Positions 32,948 to 42,180 of a DNA stretch of 64,000 nucleotides are shown here, piece by piece. A model generated the notes under the pieces. The model was not told the origin of the DNA. It ran no database searches and saw nothing but the letters and a program-made list of their open reading frames with translations. Source of the stretch: CAILZL01 sp050181835 (GTDB lineage: Bacteria; Pseudomonadota; Gammaproteobacteria; Steroidobacterales; Steroidobacteraceae); contig JBFXCU010000015.1 of NCBI GenBank assembly GCA_050181835.1, forward strand, positions 6,406-70,405, in the 5' to 3' direction. The translations under genes were made by a program, and so were the position numbers. The first letter of the stretch is position 1. Every line of letters begins with the position of its first letter.

Positions 32948-34300
32948 ATGAGAGAGATCTCACCCAAAAAAGCCTCTCGACTTGATGAGCTGCGCCGCTC
33001 GTTGGCGCAGGGCTCGATGCGTCATGCGCATCGATTGGTGAATGCACTGCATCCAGCGGAAATCGCCGGCTTACTGGAATCGCTACCCGCTGCCAAGCGC
33101 GAAATCGTCTGGGGCTTTGTTGATCCGGAAATTGAAGGCGATGTACTGGTTGAGCTGAACGATCAATTACGCGTAGATCTCATCGAAGGCATGGATGCCG
33201 AAGAGCTGATCGCCGTGGCAGAAGGCATGGAAGTCGACGACTTGGCTGATCTGATCGGCGACCTGCCAGAAGAAGTGACCCAGCGTGTGCTGCATTCCAT
33301 GGACATGCAGGATCGTGAACGTCTGACCGCCATGTTGGCATACCCAGAAGAGACAGCTGGCAGCCTGATGAACGTGGATACCGTCACGGTACGGCCAGAC
33401 GCGACGCTGGAAGTGGTGCTGCGTTACCTGCGCATGCGTGGCGAATTGCCAGAGCGTACCGACCGATTGTTTGTCGTCACGCGTCTTGATCGATATCTCG
33501 GCGCACTGGATGTTACAGCTCTGCTGACCAGCGACTTGGAACTGACCGTGGGCGAAGTCATGGACACCAGCGTTGAAGGCATCGCACCGGAAGCTGAAGT
33601 TGGCGAAGTTGCCACGGTTTTCCAGAATCGTGATTTGATCTCAGCGCCAGTTGTCAGCACAGATGGCAAGCTGGTCGGACGTATCACGATTGATGACGTG
33701 GTTGACGTGATTCGCGAACAAGCTGATCACTCGATGAAGTCGATGGCTAACTTGCAGGATGAGGAAGACCTGTTTTCCAGCATCATCCCCAGCACCCGGC
33801 GTCGCGCCGTGTGGTTGGGCATTAACCTGCTCACTGCGTTTCTCGCCTCCAGCATTATCGGCTTGTTCGAAAACACCATTCAACGAGTAGTGGCGCTGGC
33901 AGTACTGATGCCGATTGTCGCCAGCATGGGCGGCATCGCCGGCACACAAACAGTTACATTGATTGTGCGCGGCTTGGCTTTGGGCCAGGTTGACTGGAGC
34001 AATACGCGCTGGCTGTTGTTCAAAGAAGCCAGCGTCGCGTTGCTTAACGGTGTGCTATGGGCCACGGTAGTGGGTGTGTACGCCTACTTGCTGTTTCACA
34101 CGTGGATGATCACCGCCATCATGTTCATGGCAATGATGATCAATCTACTCGCCGCTGCAGTAGTAGGCGTAACCGTGCCATTGGTACTAAAGCGCATGCG
34201 GGTTGATCCGGCACTGGCCAGTGGGGTGATTCTCACCACCTTCACCGACTGTATTGGTTTTGCTGCGCTGCTTGGACTGGCTGCTTTGTTACTGCCCTGA
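32948..34300 (+). CDS. mgtE: magnesium transporter MgtE
   Basis: A 450-residue MgtE. The N-terminal superhelical domain (about residues 15-130) includes LHPAEIAGLLESLPAAKR and DLADLIGDLPEEV, followed by the P(E/D)ETAGSLM-like YPEETAGSLMN, two CBS domains (about 140-260, ending VGRITIDDVVDVI) and five membrane helices with MPIVASMGGIAGTQT and ITTFTDCIGFAALLGLA-like LTTFTDCIGFAALLGLA. It imports Mg2+ and closes when the cytoplasmic domain binds Mg2+. The gene overlaps the convergent patatin gene by 12 bases. Confidence 0.94.
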   Translation: MREISPKKASRLDELRRSLAQGSMRHAHRLVNALHPAEIAGLLESLPAAKREIVWGFVDPEIEGDVLVELNDQLRVDLIEGMDAEELIAVAEGMEVDDLADLIGDLPEEVTQRVLHSMDMQDRERLTAMLAYPEETAGSLMNVDTVTVRPDATLEVVLRYLRMRGELPERTDRLFVVTRLDRYLGALDVTALLTSDLELTVGEVMDTSVEGIAPEAEVGEVATVFQNRDLISAPVVSTDGKLVGRITIDDVVDVIREQADHSMKSMANLQDEEDLFSSIIPSTRRRAVWLGINLLTAFLASSIIGLFENTIQRVVALAVLMPIVASMGGIAGTQTVTLIVRGLALGQVDWSNTRWLLFKEASVALLNGVLWATVVGVYAYLLFHTWMITAIMFMAMMINLLAAAVVGVTVPLVLKRMRVDPALASGVILTTFTDCIGFAALLGLAALLLP

Positions 34301-35527
34301 AACGGGCTGCGCTATCGCACTATCGTGCTGTGGAAATTCGAACCGCCGCAGTACCGATGTCATACCGGTAGTATCCGACATACCACCCTGCAGGAAATCG
34401 ACCAGCTTACTGCTTTGCGCCATGGCGTCGTGATAGCCAAGCTCTATCAATTCGCGAGTGAAGCTGCTTTGAAACATGAGATAACTCATTAGCTCACCAC
34501 CGCCTGCATTCATCGCACCCATACTGCGCAACAGGACACGCAAACTACGCGGCAACGATTGCACATGCTTGCGTGCGATATCGGCAATGTCCTTGCTGGG
34601 CATCACCACGAGAATCTCGATGGGTTTGACAAGACGATCATTAATGACCACCGGGCCGACTTTGCGAACAATGTTATTGATTTGTAGCAGTCGTTCAAAG
34701 TCGGCATACAAACCGTCGGAAAACAAGGCGTCCAGCATATAACCAAAGATCTGACCAAAGCTCGGACCATATACTGGCACCCGCGCCCGTTGACGATCAC
34801 CGCTACGGGTAGCTACCACCAGAATGCGATCAGCGCCCAGATGGATTGCCGGACTGAATGGCGATGACTGACGCATCGAGCCATCTCCATAAAATTCGTT
34901 ACCCATCTTGACCGCTGGAAACAGGAATGGCACCGCCACACTAGCCATCAAGTGATCAAGATCAATTGCCGCAGGCTCGCCTGCATGCCGCACTCGCGTC
35001 CAAGGCTGCTGTTCTTGGGTTGATTGAAAAAAGAACAGCGAGCGCGAACTACCGTAACCAGCCGCAGAAATAGCCAGCGCATGCAGATGCTCGTCCCGAA
35101 TTGATTGCTCAATGCGTGAAAAATCGAAATTACTGCTGAGTAAGGTACGCAGCGGGGCGTTATCAAACAGTGAGCGCGGTGGCGCAAGCAACCAGCCGCC
35201 CGACAACATGGCCATAAACCAGTGCAGGCCGTCCTTGAGCATGGTCGGTGCGCTGGCATCGAATACTTGATGCACCTCAAAGTTACGCCACACTCGCTCC
35301 AGATTGCCGGTCGCAACACGAAAACGGTCAGCATGAATGGCTAATTCCGTGGCATTGATTGCACCCGCTGAAGTACCTACCACCACCGGAAAGGGGCTTG
35401 CCGCTCGCGCTGGCAGCAAATCCGACAAGGCTTTGAGCACCCCAATCTGATAAGCCGCACGCGAACCACCACCGGGCAAAACCAGTGCAGTTTTATTTGA
35501 AGCTGGCGATTCGCTGCTATTTTTCAC
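34289..35527 (-). CDS. patatin-like phospholipase
   Basis: A 412-residue patatin-family lipase. The oxyanion loop is ALVLPGGGSRAAYQIGVLKAL, cited as LPGGGSRAAYQIGVL, the nucleophile Ser lies in VVGTSAGAINA, and the catalytic Asp in FYGDGSMRQSSPFSP. After the catalytic domain comes a DUF3336-free helical tail. It should release fatty acids from phospholipids. GTG 35527 is my start (CGGA a few bases upstream); a TTG at 35560 is possible. No signal peptide is visible, so it is probably cytoplasmic. Confidence 0.87.
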   Translation of the reverse strand: MKNSSESPASNKTALVLPGGGSRAAYQIGVLKALSDLLPARAASPFPVVVGTSAGAINATELAIHADRFRVATGNLERVWRNFEVHQVFDASAPTMLKDGLHWFMAMLSGGWLLAPPRSLFDNAPLRTLLSSNFDFSRIEQSIRDEHLHALAISAAGYGSSRSLFFFQSTQEQQPWTRVRHAGEPAAIDLDHLMASVAVPFLFPAVKMGNEFYGDGSMRQSSPFSPAIHLGADRILVVATRSGDRQRARVPVYGPSFGQIFGYMLDALFSDGLYADFERLLQINNIVRKVGPVVINDRLVKPIEILVVMPSKDIADIARKHVQSLPRSLRVLLRSMGAMNAGGGELMSYLMFQSSFTRELIELGYHDAMAQSSKLVDFLQGGMSDTTGMTSVLRRFEFPQHDSAIAQPVSGQ

Positions 35528-35685
35528 GTATCCGCGCGTGTTCCGGCTGAACCTTGACAAATATTACTGTCCAAGGCGGTAGGCCGACATGATTATTTGA
35601 CGCTAGTATTGCACAGCAACGTCGTGATCTGACTCCCACTCTGCCCCACCAACTTGCTCCTCTTATCGACGCGGAGACCCCGAAA

Positions 35686-36228
35686 ATGAAGTTTCCTTCT
35701 GCCATTAGCGCACTGCTCAGCATCATGGCACTGCTGTTTCTGAACCTGGCGCAAGCCGCTGATGCGCCTGCCGTGGGTAGTGCCGCGCCTGATTTCAAAC
35801 TACAGGATCAGACTGGCAAGACGCACACATTGGGTGAATACAAGGGAAAATGGCTGACACTGTACTTCTACCCTAAAGACAACTCCCCGGGATGCACCAC
35901 GCAGGCTTGCGAGTTCCGCGACAACATTTTTGCGTTTCGTGATGTAGGTGCGGTAATCGTCGGCGTCAGTCTGGACGATGAAGCGTCACACAAGAAATTC
36001 GCTGAAGAGCATGGCTTACCCTTCACCCTGCTGGCCGACACCACCAAAACAACAGCTAAGGCCTATGGCGTGCTGACCAAGATGATGGGCGTACTTGAAG
36101 TGGCGCAGCGCGACACCTTCCTGATTGACCCGAACGGCAAAATTGCCAAGCACTATGTACGCGTTAACCCAGAAGGTCACTCAAAAATTGTACTGGCTGA
36201 CATCAAGGCACTACAGGGAAAGAAGTAA
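35686..36228 (+). CDS. exported peroxiredoxin of the BCP/PrxQ type
   Basis: A 180-residue protein with a Sec signal peptide (ALLSIMALLFLNLAQAADAP, cleavage near residue 25) and an AhpC/TSA thioredoxin fold. The active site YPKDNSPGCTTQACEFRDN has the peroxidatic Cys and, four residues on, the resolving Cys typical of PrxQ. It reduces peroxides, here in the periplasm. The cytoplasmic BCP lacks a signal peptide, so this is a periplasmic variant; its reductant is unknown. An inverted repeat follows the stop. Confidence 0.88.
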   Translation: MKFPSAISALLSIMALLFLNLAQAADAPAVGSAAPDFKLQDQTGKTHTLGEYKGKWLTLYFYPKDNSPGCTTQACEFRDNIFAFRDVGAVIVGVSLDDEASHKKFAEEHGLPFTLLADTTKTTAKAYGVLTKMMGVLEVAQRDTFLIDPNGKIAKHYVRVNPEGHSKIVLADIKALQGKK

Positions 36229-36233
36229 CTGAC

Positions 36234-36265
36234 ACAGTATCGCGCCCACTTGAGCGCGATACTGT
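36234..36265. terminator. inverted repeat between convergent peroxiredoxin and pyk genes
   Basis: ACAGTATCGCGC and GCGCGATACTGT form a perfect 12-bp stem with an eight-base loop. There is no clear T run, so it is a terminator-like hairpin, probably ending transcripts from both sides. Confidence 0.6.
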
Positions 36266-36276
36266 CTGCAGCCTGA

Positions 36277-37707
36277 CTACAAGTGAACTTGCAAGATAGT
36301 CATTGAATTGGTTTTTCCCGATACACCCGATAGCTCACCGCCAGTGAGAATCACCTTGTCGCCATCAGAGACAATTTTCTGATCCAGTAGCAGCTTGAAA
36401 ATCGCGGGATACACCAGATGCGAGCTAGTGTGCACGATATCAAACGACACCGGATAGACACCGCGATACAGCGTCACACGGCGGCGTGTGCCTTCATGGC
36501 GGGTGAAGGCGTAGATTGGAATATCAGAGCGAATACGTGACATCCAGCGCGCCGTATTACCCGACTCGGTCAAGGCGATAATCGCTTTCACATCCAAATG
36601 ATTGGCGGTATACATTACTGCCATTGAGATAGCTTCATCAGGACGACTTAAAATCACATCAACGCTGCGACGCAGATGCGTGTGCGAGGTTTCGTACTTC
36701 TCCGCACCTTGAATCACACTCGCCATTGCTGCGACGGCTTTCACCGGATACTTTCCGGTAGCGCTTTCCGCTGACAGCATCACTGCATCGGTACCATCGA
36801 GCACGGCGTTAGCTACATCGGATACTTCAGCACGCGTGGGAATCGGGCTGGTGATCATCGATTCCATCATCTGCGTCGCAGTAATAACAATGCGGCGATG
36901 CTTGCGACTTTCCTCAATGATATGTTTCTGCAAGCTGGTCAGTTCTGCATAACCAACTTCCACACCCAGGTCGCCGCGCGCCACCATGATAGCGTCCGAG
37001 GCTTTGATGATCTCGGTGAGATTTTCGATGGCTTCCACCCGCTCAATCTTGGCAACGATGCGTGCCTCGCCGCCCGCTTCTTTCAGCAAGCGTCGCGCTT
37101 CTTCCACATCCGCTGCGCTACGTACAAACGACACCGCCAAATAGTCGCAACCCATACTGGCAGCCAGTTTAATGTGCTCGCGATCGCGCTCTGTCAGGGC
37201 ATCCGCTGACAGTCCACCCCCCTGACGGTTGATACCCTTGTGATCAGACAGCTCACCACCAATCAGAATCTTGGTGTGAATACGCGGCCCATCAATCTGG
37301 GTAACTTGCAACGAAATCTGACCGTCGTTGAGCAGCAGCACGTCGTCCACTTTGACGTCTTCAGGCAACTTTTTGTAGGCGACGCCCACTGACTTGGCCG
37401 TACCATCCTGTGGGTTTAACGACACATCCAGCGTGAAGTCATCGCCTTCAGTCAATTGAACCTTGCCTTCAGCGAAGCGATCAATGCGGATTTTTGGACC
37501 TTGCAGATCACCCAACACGCCCACCCACTTACCGACCGACGTTCCCGCCGCGCGCGCCATTTCGGCACGCCGCACGTGATCTTCTGCCTTGCCATGCGAA
37601 AAATTCAGACGCACCACATCGGCACCAGCCCTGATCATTTCAGTCAATACCTCCGGATCATCGGTGGCAGGGCCTAGGGTGGTAAGAATCTTGGTTCGAC
37701 GCAACAT
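36277..37707 (-). CDS. pyk: pyruvate kinase
   Basis: A 476-residue pyruvate kinase converting phosphoenolpyruvate and ADP to pyruvate and ATP. It begins RRTKILTTLGPATDDPEVL and has VRLNFSHG, the barrel motif IMVARGDLGVEVGYAEL, ATQMMESMITSPIPTRAEV and DGTDAVMLSAESATGKYP. The C-terminal domain is complete. It is the last gene of a minus-strand block tkt-gap-pgk-pyk; the gap to pgk carries paired palindromes. Confidence 0.96.
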   Translation of the reverse strand: MLRRTKILTTLGPATDDPEVLTEMIRAGADVVRLNFSHGKAEDHVRRAEMARAAGTSVGKWVGVLGDLQGPKIRIDRFAEGKVQLTEGDDFTLDVSLNPQDGTAKSVGVAYKKLPEDVKVDDVLLLNDGQISLQVTQIDGPRIHTKILIGGELSDHKGINRQGGGLSADALTERDREHIKLAASMGCDYLAVSFVRSAADVEEARRLLKEAGGEARIVAKIERVEAIENLTEIIKASDAIMVARGDLGVEVGYAELTSLQKHIIEESRKHRRIVITATQMMESMITSPIPTRAEVSDVANAVLDGTDAVMLSAESATGKYPVKAVAAMASVIQGAEKYETSHTHLRRSVDVILSRPDEAISMAVMYTANHLDVKAIIALTESGNTARWMSRIRSDIPIYAFTRHEGTRRRVTLYRGVYPVSFDIVHTSSHLVYPAIFKLLLDQKIVSDGDKVILTGGELSGVSGKTNSMTILQVHL

Positions 37708-37735
37708 GGTTCACTCAATGCAATAAGAGCAGGAG

Positions 37736-37801
37736 CAGTTCGTGAACCGCCCTAAGCAGACTTCATTTATGGCAGGACAGTTCACGAACCGCCCCCTACA
37801 T
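37736..37801. repeat. paired palindromic repeat between pgk and pyk
   Basis: CAGTTCGTGAACCGCCC (37736-37752) and CAGTTCACGAACCGCCC (37778-37794) differ at two bases. Their cores GTTCGTGAAC and GTTCACGAAC are reverse complements, so the pair is both a near-direct and an inverted repeat. The second copy continues CCCTACA. REP-like or operator function is possible but unproven. Confidence 0.6.
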
Positions 37802-37807
37802 TTGGCT

Positions 37808-38986
37808 TCAGCCAGCAGCGCGTGCTTCCAGTGCTGCCACTGCTGGCAAGACCTTACCTTCCAAGAACTCAAGGAAGGCACCACCGCCGGTGGAGATGTA
37901 AGAAATGTCTTTTTCCACGCCATATTTTTCAATCGCCGCCAACGTGTCGCCACCACCAGCAATGGAGAAGGCGCTGCTCCCGGCAATACTCTGCGCCAGT
38001 GCCTTGGTGCCACCGCCGAACGCATCAAATTCAAACACACCAACCGGCCCGTTCCAGACGATACTGCCGGATTGTTGCAGCAATTTATCAAACAGCTCGG
38101 CGGTCTTGGGACCGACATCGAGAATCAAGTCATCGGCAGCGACGCCACTGATTGCCTTTACTGTCGCAACGGCAGTGGCCGAAAACTCCTTCGCAACCAC
38201 TACATCAATGGGCAATGGAATACCGACGCCCCCCTGCTTTGACTTGGCTAACAAGTTTTTCGCCATATCAAGCATGTCAGCTTCATACAGCGACTTACCA
38301 ACAGGATAACCTGCCGCCGCCAGGAAGGTGTTGGCTATGCCACCACCAACGATGAGTTGATCGACTTTACCCATGAGGCTTTCGAGCACGGTCAATTTGG
38401 TGGACACCTTCGATCCGGCGACAATGGCCGTCAGCGGCCGCTTGGGATTAGCCAGCGATTTATCCAGCGCCTCCAGCTCATTCACTAGCAACGGCCCCGC
38501 ACACGCAACCTTGGCAAACTTTGCCACGCCGTGAGTGCTGGCTTCGGCACGATGTGCCGTGCCAAATGCATCCATCACATACACGTCGCATAATGCAGCC
38601 ATTTTTCTTGCGAGATCTTCCTTATCCTTCTTTTCACCTTGATTAAACCGTACGTTTTCCAGCAGCACCACTTCACCGGGAGCGCAGCTCACGCCGTCCA
38701 GCCAGTCCCTCACCAACCGCACAGGCGCACCGAGTAACTCACTCAATCGTTTAGCGACCGGTGCCAGAGAAAATTCCTCCGCATACACACCTTCGTCTGG
38801 CCGACCCAAATGTGACATCACCATCACTGCTGCGCCCTTAGCCTTGGCAGCTTGAATGGTTGGCAGTGACGCACGAATGCGCGCATCGGAAGTCACCACG
38901 CCATCGGTAACAGGCACGTTGAGATCCTCGCGAATCAGCACGCGCTTGCCAGCCAGATCCAGATCGGTCATGCGAAGAACTTTCAT
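37808..38986 (-). CDS. pgk: phosphoglycerate kinase
   Basis: A 392-residue enzyme of full length. Motifs are LAGKRVLIREDLNVPVTDG, VMVMSHLGRPDEG, VVLLENVRFNQGEKKD, DAFGTAHRAEASTHGVA, and the nucleotide-binding NGPVGVFEFDAFGGGTKAL and STGGGAFLEFLEGK. It makes ATP from 1,3-bisphosphoglycerate, or runs backward in gluconeogenesis. It lies between gap and pyk on the same strand. Confidence 0.96.
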   Translation of the reverse strand: MKVLRMTDLDLAGKRVLIREDLNVPVTDGVVTSDARIRASLPTIQAAKAKGAAVMVMSHLGRPDEGVYAEEFSLAPVAKRLSELLGAPVRLVRDWLDGVSCAPGEVVLLENVRFNQGEKKDKEDLARKMAALCDVYVMDAFGTAHRAEASTHGVAKFAKVACAGPLLVNELEALDKSLANPKRPLTAIVAGSKVSTKLTVLESLMGKVDQLIVGGGIANTFLAAAGYPVGKSLYEADMLDMAKNLLAKSKQGGVGIPLPIDVVVAKEFSATAVATVKAISGVAADDLILDVGPKTAELFDKLLQQSGSIVWNGPVGVFEFDAFGGGTKALAQSIAGSSAFSIAGGGDTLAAIEKYGVEKDISYISTGGGAFLEFLEGKVLPAVAALEARAAG

Positions 38987-39010
38987 TGTTGTTTCCCCGA
39001 AAATTAAAAA

Positions 39011-39088
39011 GGCTGCAGACCATAGGCTGTGGGCTATAGGTCAGAACTGATCGAACCCACCGCCTACAGTCCACCGCCCACAGCCTGC
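39011..39088. repeat. inverted array of 7-bp units between gap and pgk
   Basis: The left arm (39011-39042) reads GGCTGCA, GACCATA, GGCTGTG, GGCTATA, GGTC. The right arm (39056-39088) reads CCCACCG, CCTACAG, TCCACCG, CCCACAG, CCTGC, partly complementary, with a short loop. It has the same layout and related units as 20896-20967. Confidence 0.6.
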
Positions 39089-39098
39089 TACTCTTCCA

Positions 39099-40097
39099 TT
39101 ACTTGACAATAACGCGCGCCATCTCCAGCACCTTGCTCGAGTAACCCCATTCGTTGTCGTACCACGACACGACTTTGACGAAGGTAGCATCGAGCGCAAT
39201 GCCGGCTTCGGCGTCAAATATAGAGGTACGACTATCATCGCGAAAATCCGTGGAGACTACTTTTTCTGTCGTGTAGCCAAGCACACCCTTCATCGCGCCT
39301 TCAGACGCGGCCTTCATGGCAGCACAGATCTTCTCATAGGTGGTCTCCGTCTTCAGCTCGACAGTGAGATCCACCACAGAGACATCCGAGGTTGGTACAC
39401 GGAAAGACATGCCAGTCAGCTTCTTGTTTAGCTCCGGAATCACCACACCGACGGCCTTGGCGGCACCGGTAGAGGACGGAATGATATTTTCCAGAATGCC
39501 GCGACCACCGCGCCAATCCTTGTTGGAGGGACCGTCAACTGTTTTCTGTGTCGCAGTAGCAGCATGCACGGTGGTCATCAAACCGCGTTTGATACCGAAG
39601 TTATCATTCAACACCTTGGCAATCGGTGCCAGACAGTTGGTGGTGCACGAGGCGTTAGAGATAATGGCCTGACCGGCGTAGGTCTTGTCGTTCACGCCAA
39701 AGACAAACATCGGCGTATCGTCTTTCGATGGTGCCGACATGATGACCTTCTTGGCACCCGCAGCAATATGCTTCTCGCAGGTCTCCTTGGTCAGAAACAG
39801 ACCGGTAGATTCAACGACGATCTGCGCGCCTACCTCACCCCACTTCAACTCTGCTGGATCTTTGACTGCGGTGAGGCGGATTTTCTTACCGTTTACGACC
39901 AGCGTATTGCCCTCAACCGACACGCTGCCCTTGAAGTTACCGTGCACGGAATCGTACTTCAACATATAGGCCAAGTAATCAGGCTCGAGCAAGTCATTGA
40001 TACCCACAATCTCGATGTCTGGAAAGTCTTGCACTGCGGCGCGAAACACCATGCGCCCGATGCGACCGAACCCGTTAATACCTACTCTGATAGACAT
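39099..40097 (-). CDS. gap: type I glyceraldehyde-3-phosphate dehydrogenase
   Basis: A 332-residue enzyme. It begins IRVGINGFGRIGRMVFRAA, has the active-site Cys in SNASCTTNCLAPIAKVL and KRGLMTTVHAATATQKTVDG, and ends SWYDNEWGYSSKVLEMARV. It uses NAD+ (or NADP+) to make 1,3-bisphosphoglycerate. It lies between tkt and pgk, a common order in gamma- and betaproteobacteria. Full length, no anomalies. Confidence 0.96.
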   Translation of the reverse strand: MSIRVGINGFGRIGRMVFRAAVQDFPDIEIVGINDLLEPDYLAYMLKYDSVHGNFKGSVSVEGNTLVVNGKKIRLTAVKDPAELKWGEVGAQIVVESTGLFLTKETCEKHIAAGAKKVIMSAPSKDDTPMFVFGVNDKTYAGQAIISNASCTTNCLAPIAKVLNDNFGIKRGLMTTVHAATATQKTVDGPSNKDWRGGRGILENIIPSSTGAAKAVGVVIPELNKKLTGMSFRVPTSDVSVVDLTVELKTETTYEKICAAMKAASEGAMKGVLGYTTEKVVSTDFRDDSRTSIFDAEAGIALDATFVKVVSWYDNEWGYSSKVLEMARVIVK

Positions 40098-40176
40098 ATT
40101 CCGTCCCTCACCTTTTAAGGTTGTGATAACTCAACTCTACCGCCCAAGCTCTCTTGGACGACCTAAAGATTCAGCA

Positions 40177-42180
40177 TTATGCGGCCAGCACGCGACCAGC
40201 CACCTGCACCACATTCTCAATCGTGAAACCAAATTTTTTGAACAACTCTTTAGCTGGTGCAGAGGCACCAAACGTTGTCATTCCAATGACTTCACCTTGC
40301 AGACCAGCGTAACGCCACCAGCCATCCGGCGCACCCGCTTCAATCACAACACGTCGCGTTACTGCAGCGGGCAAGACCTGTTCCTTATACGCCGCATCCT
40401 GCGCGGCAAATACCGCTTCATTGGGCATGGACACCACGCGTATGCGCTTACCAGCAGCAGTCAATTGCTTGGCCGCATCCACAGCGAGCGCCACTTCCGA
40501 ACCAGTAGCAACAAAAATCAAGTCCGGCGTACCTTGGCATTCGACCAACACATAACCACCGTGAGCAATACCGGTAACTTGCGCCGCAGTCCGCGCCTGA
40601 AAGGGCAACGCCTGTCTCGTCAGCACCAATGTACTCGGGCCGGTGGCATGCTTGACCGCCGCACCCCAAGCCACTGCCGTCTCCACCGTGTCACAGGGCC
40701 GCCATAACTGCATATTCGGAATCATGCGCAGACTGGCTACGTGCTCTACTGGCTGATGCGTTGGACCATCTTCACCCAAACCAATCGAATCATGAGTGAA
40801 AACATAAATCACTCGCTGGCGCATCAAGGCCGACATCCGTAAGGCATTGCGCGCGTAATCGGAGAAGACCAAGAAGGTGCCTCCATAAGGAATGAAGCCG
40901 CCATGCAAGGCTAGACCATTCATCATCGCCGACATGCCGAACTCGCGCACGCCATAGTGAATATAGTCACCCGTACCGTCGCTGGTGACGGCCTGCGCGT
41001 TCTTTTGATTGGTGTTATTCGAGCCAGTCAAATCAGCTGAACCACCTAGAAATTCCGGCAAACAGGGTCCAATGCCGTTCAGTGCCGCTTGCGATGCCTG
41101 ACGGGTAGCAACACTGGCAGCAGCCTCAATGGTCTTGGCAATATAAGCGTCCAGCACAGACTGGAAGTTAGTCGGCAGCTCGCCCTGCATGCGGCGCTGA
41201 AACTCACGGGCCAACTCAGGATATTGCTTGGCGTAGGCGGCAAATAACCGCTGCCACTGCTTCTCGACCGCTGCACCCTGTTCACGGCAATCCCAACCAG
41301 TGCGAATGTCAGCGGGGATTTCAAACGGTGCATACGGCCAATCAAGATTCTTGCGGGCCGCCGCCACTTCGTCCACACCCAGCGCCGCGCCGTGAGTCGC
41401 TTCCGTGCCCTGCTTGTTTGGCGCGCCGAACCCGATGATGGTTTTGCAGCAGATCAGAGTCGGTCGGTCACTGGTCTTGGCCTGCTGGATGGCGCGCTCA
41501 ATGGCGATCGGATCGTGACCATCAACATTCGGCACCACCTGCCAGCCGTAGGCTTCAAAGCGTTTCGGCGTGTCATCGGTGAACCAGTCATGCACTTCGC
41601 CATCAATGGAAATGCCATTGTCATCATAAAATGCAATCAGCTTGTTGAGCCTGAGCGTGCCAGCCAACGAACAAACTTCATGCGAAATTCCTTCCATCAG
41701 ACAACCATCACCCAAGAACACATAGGTGTGGTGATCAACAACATCAAAACTCGGACGATTAAACTGCGTCGCCAGCAGCTTTTCTGCCAGCGCCATGCCC
41801 ACCGCATTGGCAATACCCTGCCCTAGTGGGCCGGTGGTGGTTTCGATACCCAGATGCAAGTCGTGTTCGGGATGACCGGCCGTATGCGACCCCAACTGGC
41901 GGAAACGCTTAATCTCATCGATGCTCAGTGGATAACCGGTGAGATTCAGTAATGCATATAGCAGCATTGAGCCATGCCCGTTGGACAGAACAAAGCGATC
42001 ACGATTTGCCCAGCTAGGATTACTTGGGTTGTGCTGGAGATGATCGCGCCACAGTACCTGCGCAATATCAGCCATGCCCATCGGCGCACCGGGATGCCCG
42101 GAATTTGCCTGCTGCACCGCGTCCATGGCGAGAAAACGGATGGCATTCGCCAGAATTCGACGAGACGACATAGCAGACAT
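40177..42180 (-). CDS. tkt: transketolase
   Basis: A 667-residue transketolase of full length. The thiamine diphosphate motif runs from FLGDGCLMEGISHE to IAFYDDNGISIDG; other motifs are NSGHPGAPMGMADIA, FILSNGHGSMLLYAL-like RFVLSNGHGSMLLYAL, THDSIGLGEDGPTHQPVEH and FGASAPAKELFKKFGFT. It transfers two-carbon units between sugar phosphates. It is the first gene of the minus-strand block; a twin hairpin lies upstream. Confidence 0.96.
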   Translation of the reverse strand: MSAMSSRRILANAIRFLAMDAVQQANSGHPGAPMGMADIAQVLWRDHLQHNPSNPSWANRDRFVLSNGHGSMLLYALLNLTGYPLSIDEIKRFRQLGSHTAGHPEHDLHLGIETTTGPLGQGIANAVGMALAEKLLATQFNRPSFDVVDHHTYVFLGDGCLMEGISHEVCSLAGTLRLNKLIAFYDDNGISIDGEVHDWFTDDTPKRFEAYGWQVVPNVDGHDPIAIERAIQQAKTSDRPTLICCKTIIGFGAPNKQGTEATHGAALGVDEVAAARKNLDWPYAPFEIPADIRTGWDCREQGAAVEKQWQRLFAAYAKQYPELAREFQRRMQGELPTNFQSVLDAYIAKTIEAAASVATRQASQAALNGIGPCLPEFLGGSADLTGSNNTNQKNAQAVTSDGTGDYIHYGVREFGMSAMMNGLALHGGFIPYGGTFLVFSDYARNALRMSALMRQRVIYVFTHDSIGLGEDGPTHQPVEHVASLRMIPNMQLWRPCDTVETAVAWGAAVKHATGPSTLVLTRQALPFQARTAAQVTGIAHGGYVLVECQGTPDLIFVATGSEVALAVDAAKQLTAAGKRIRVVSMPNEAVFAAQDAAYKEQVLPAAVTRRVVIEAGAPDGWWRYAGLQGEVIGMTTFGASAPAKELFKKFGFTIENVVQVAGRVLAA

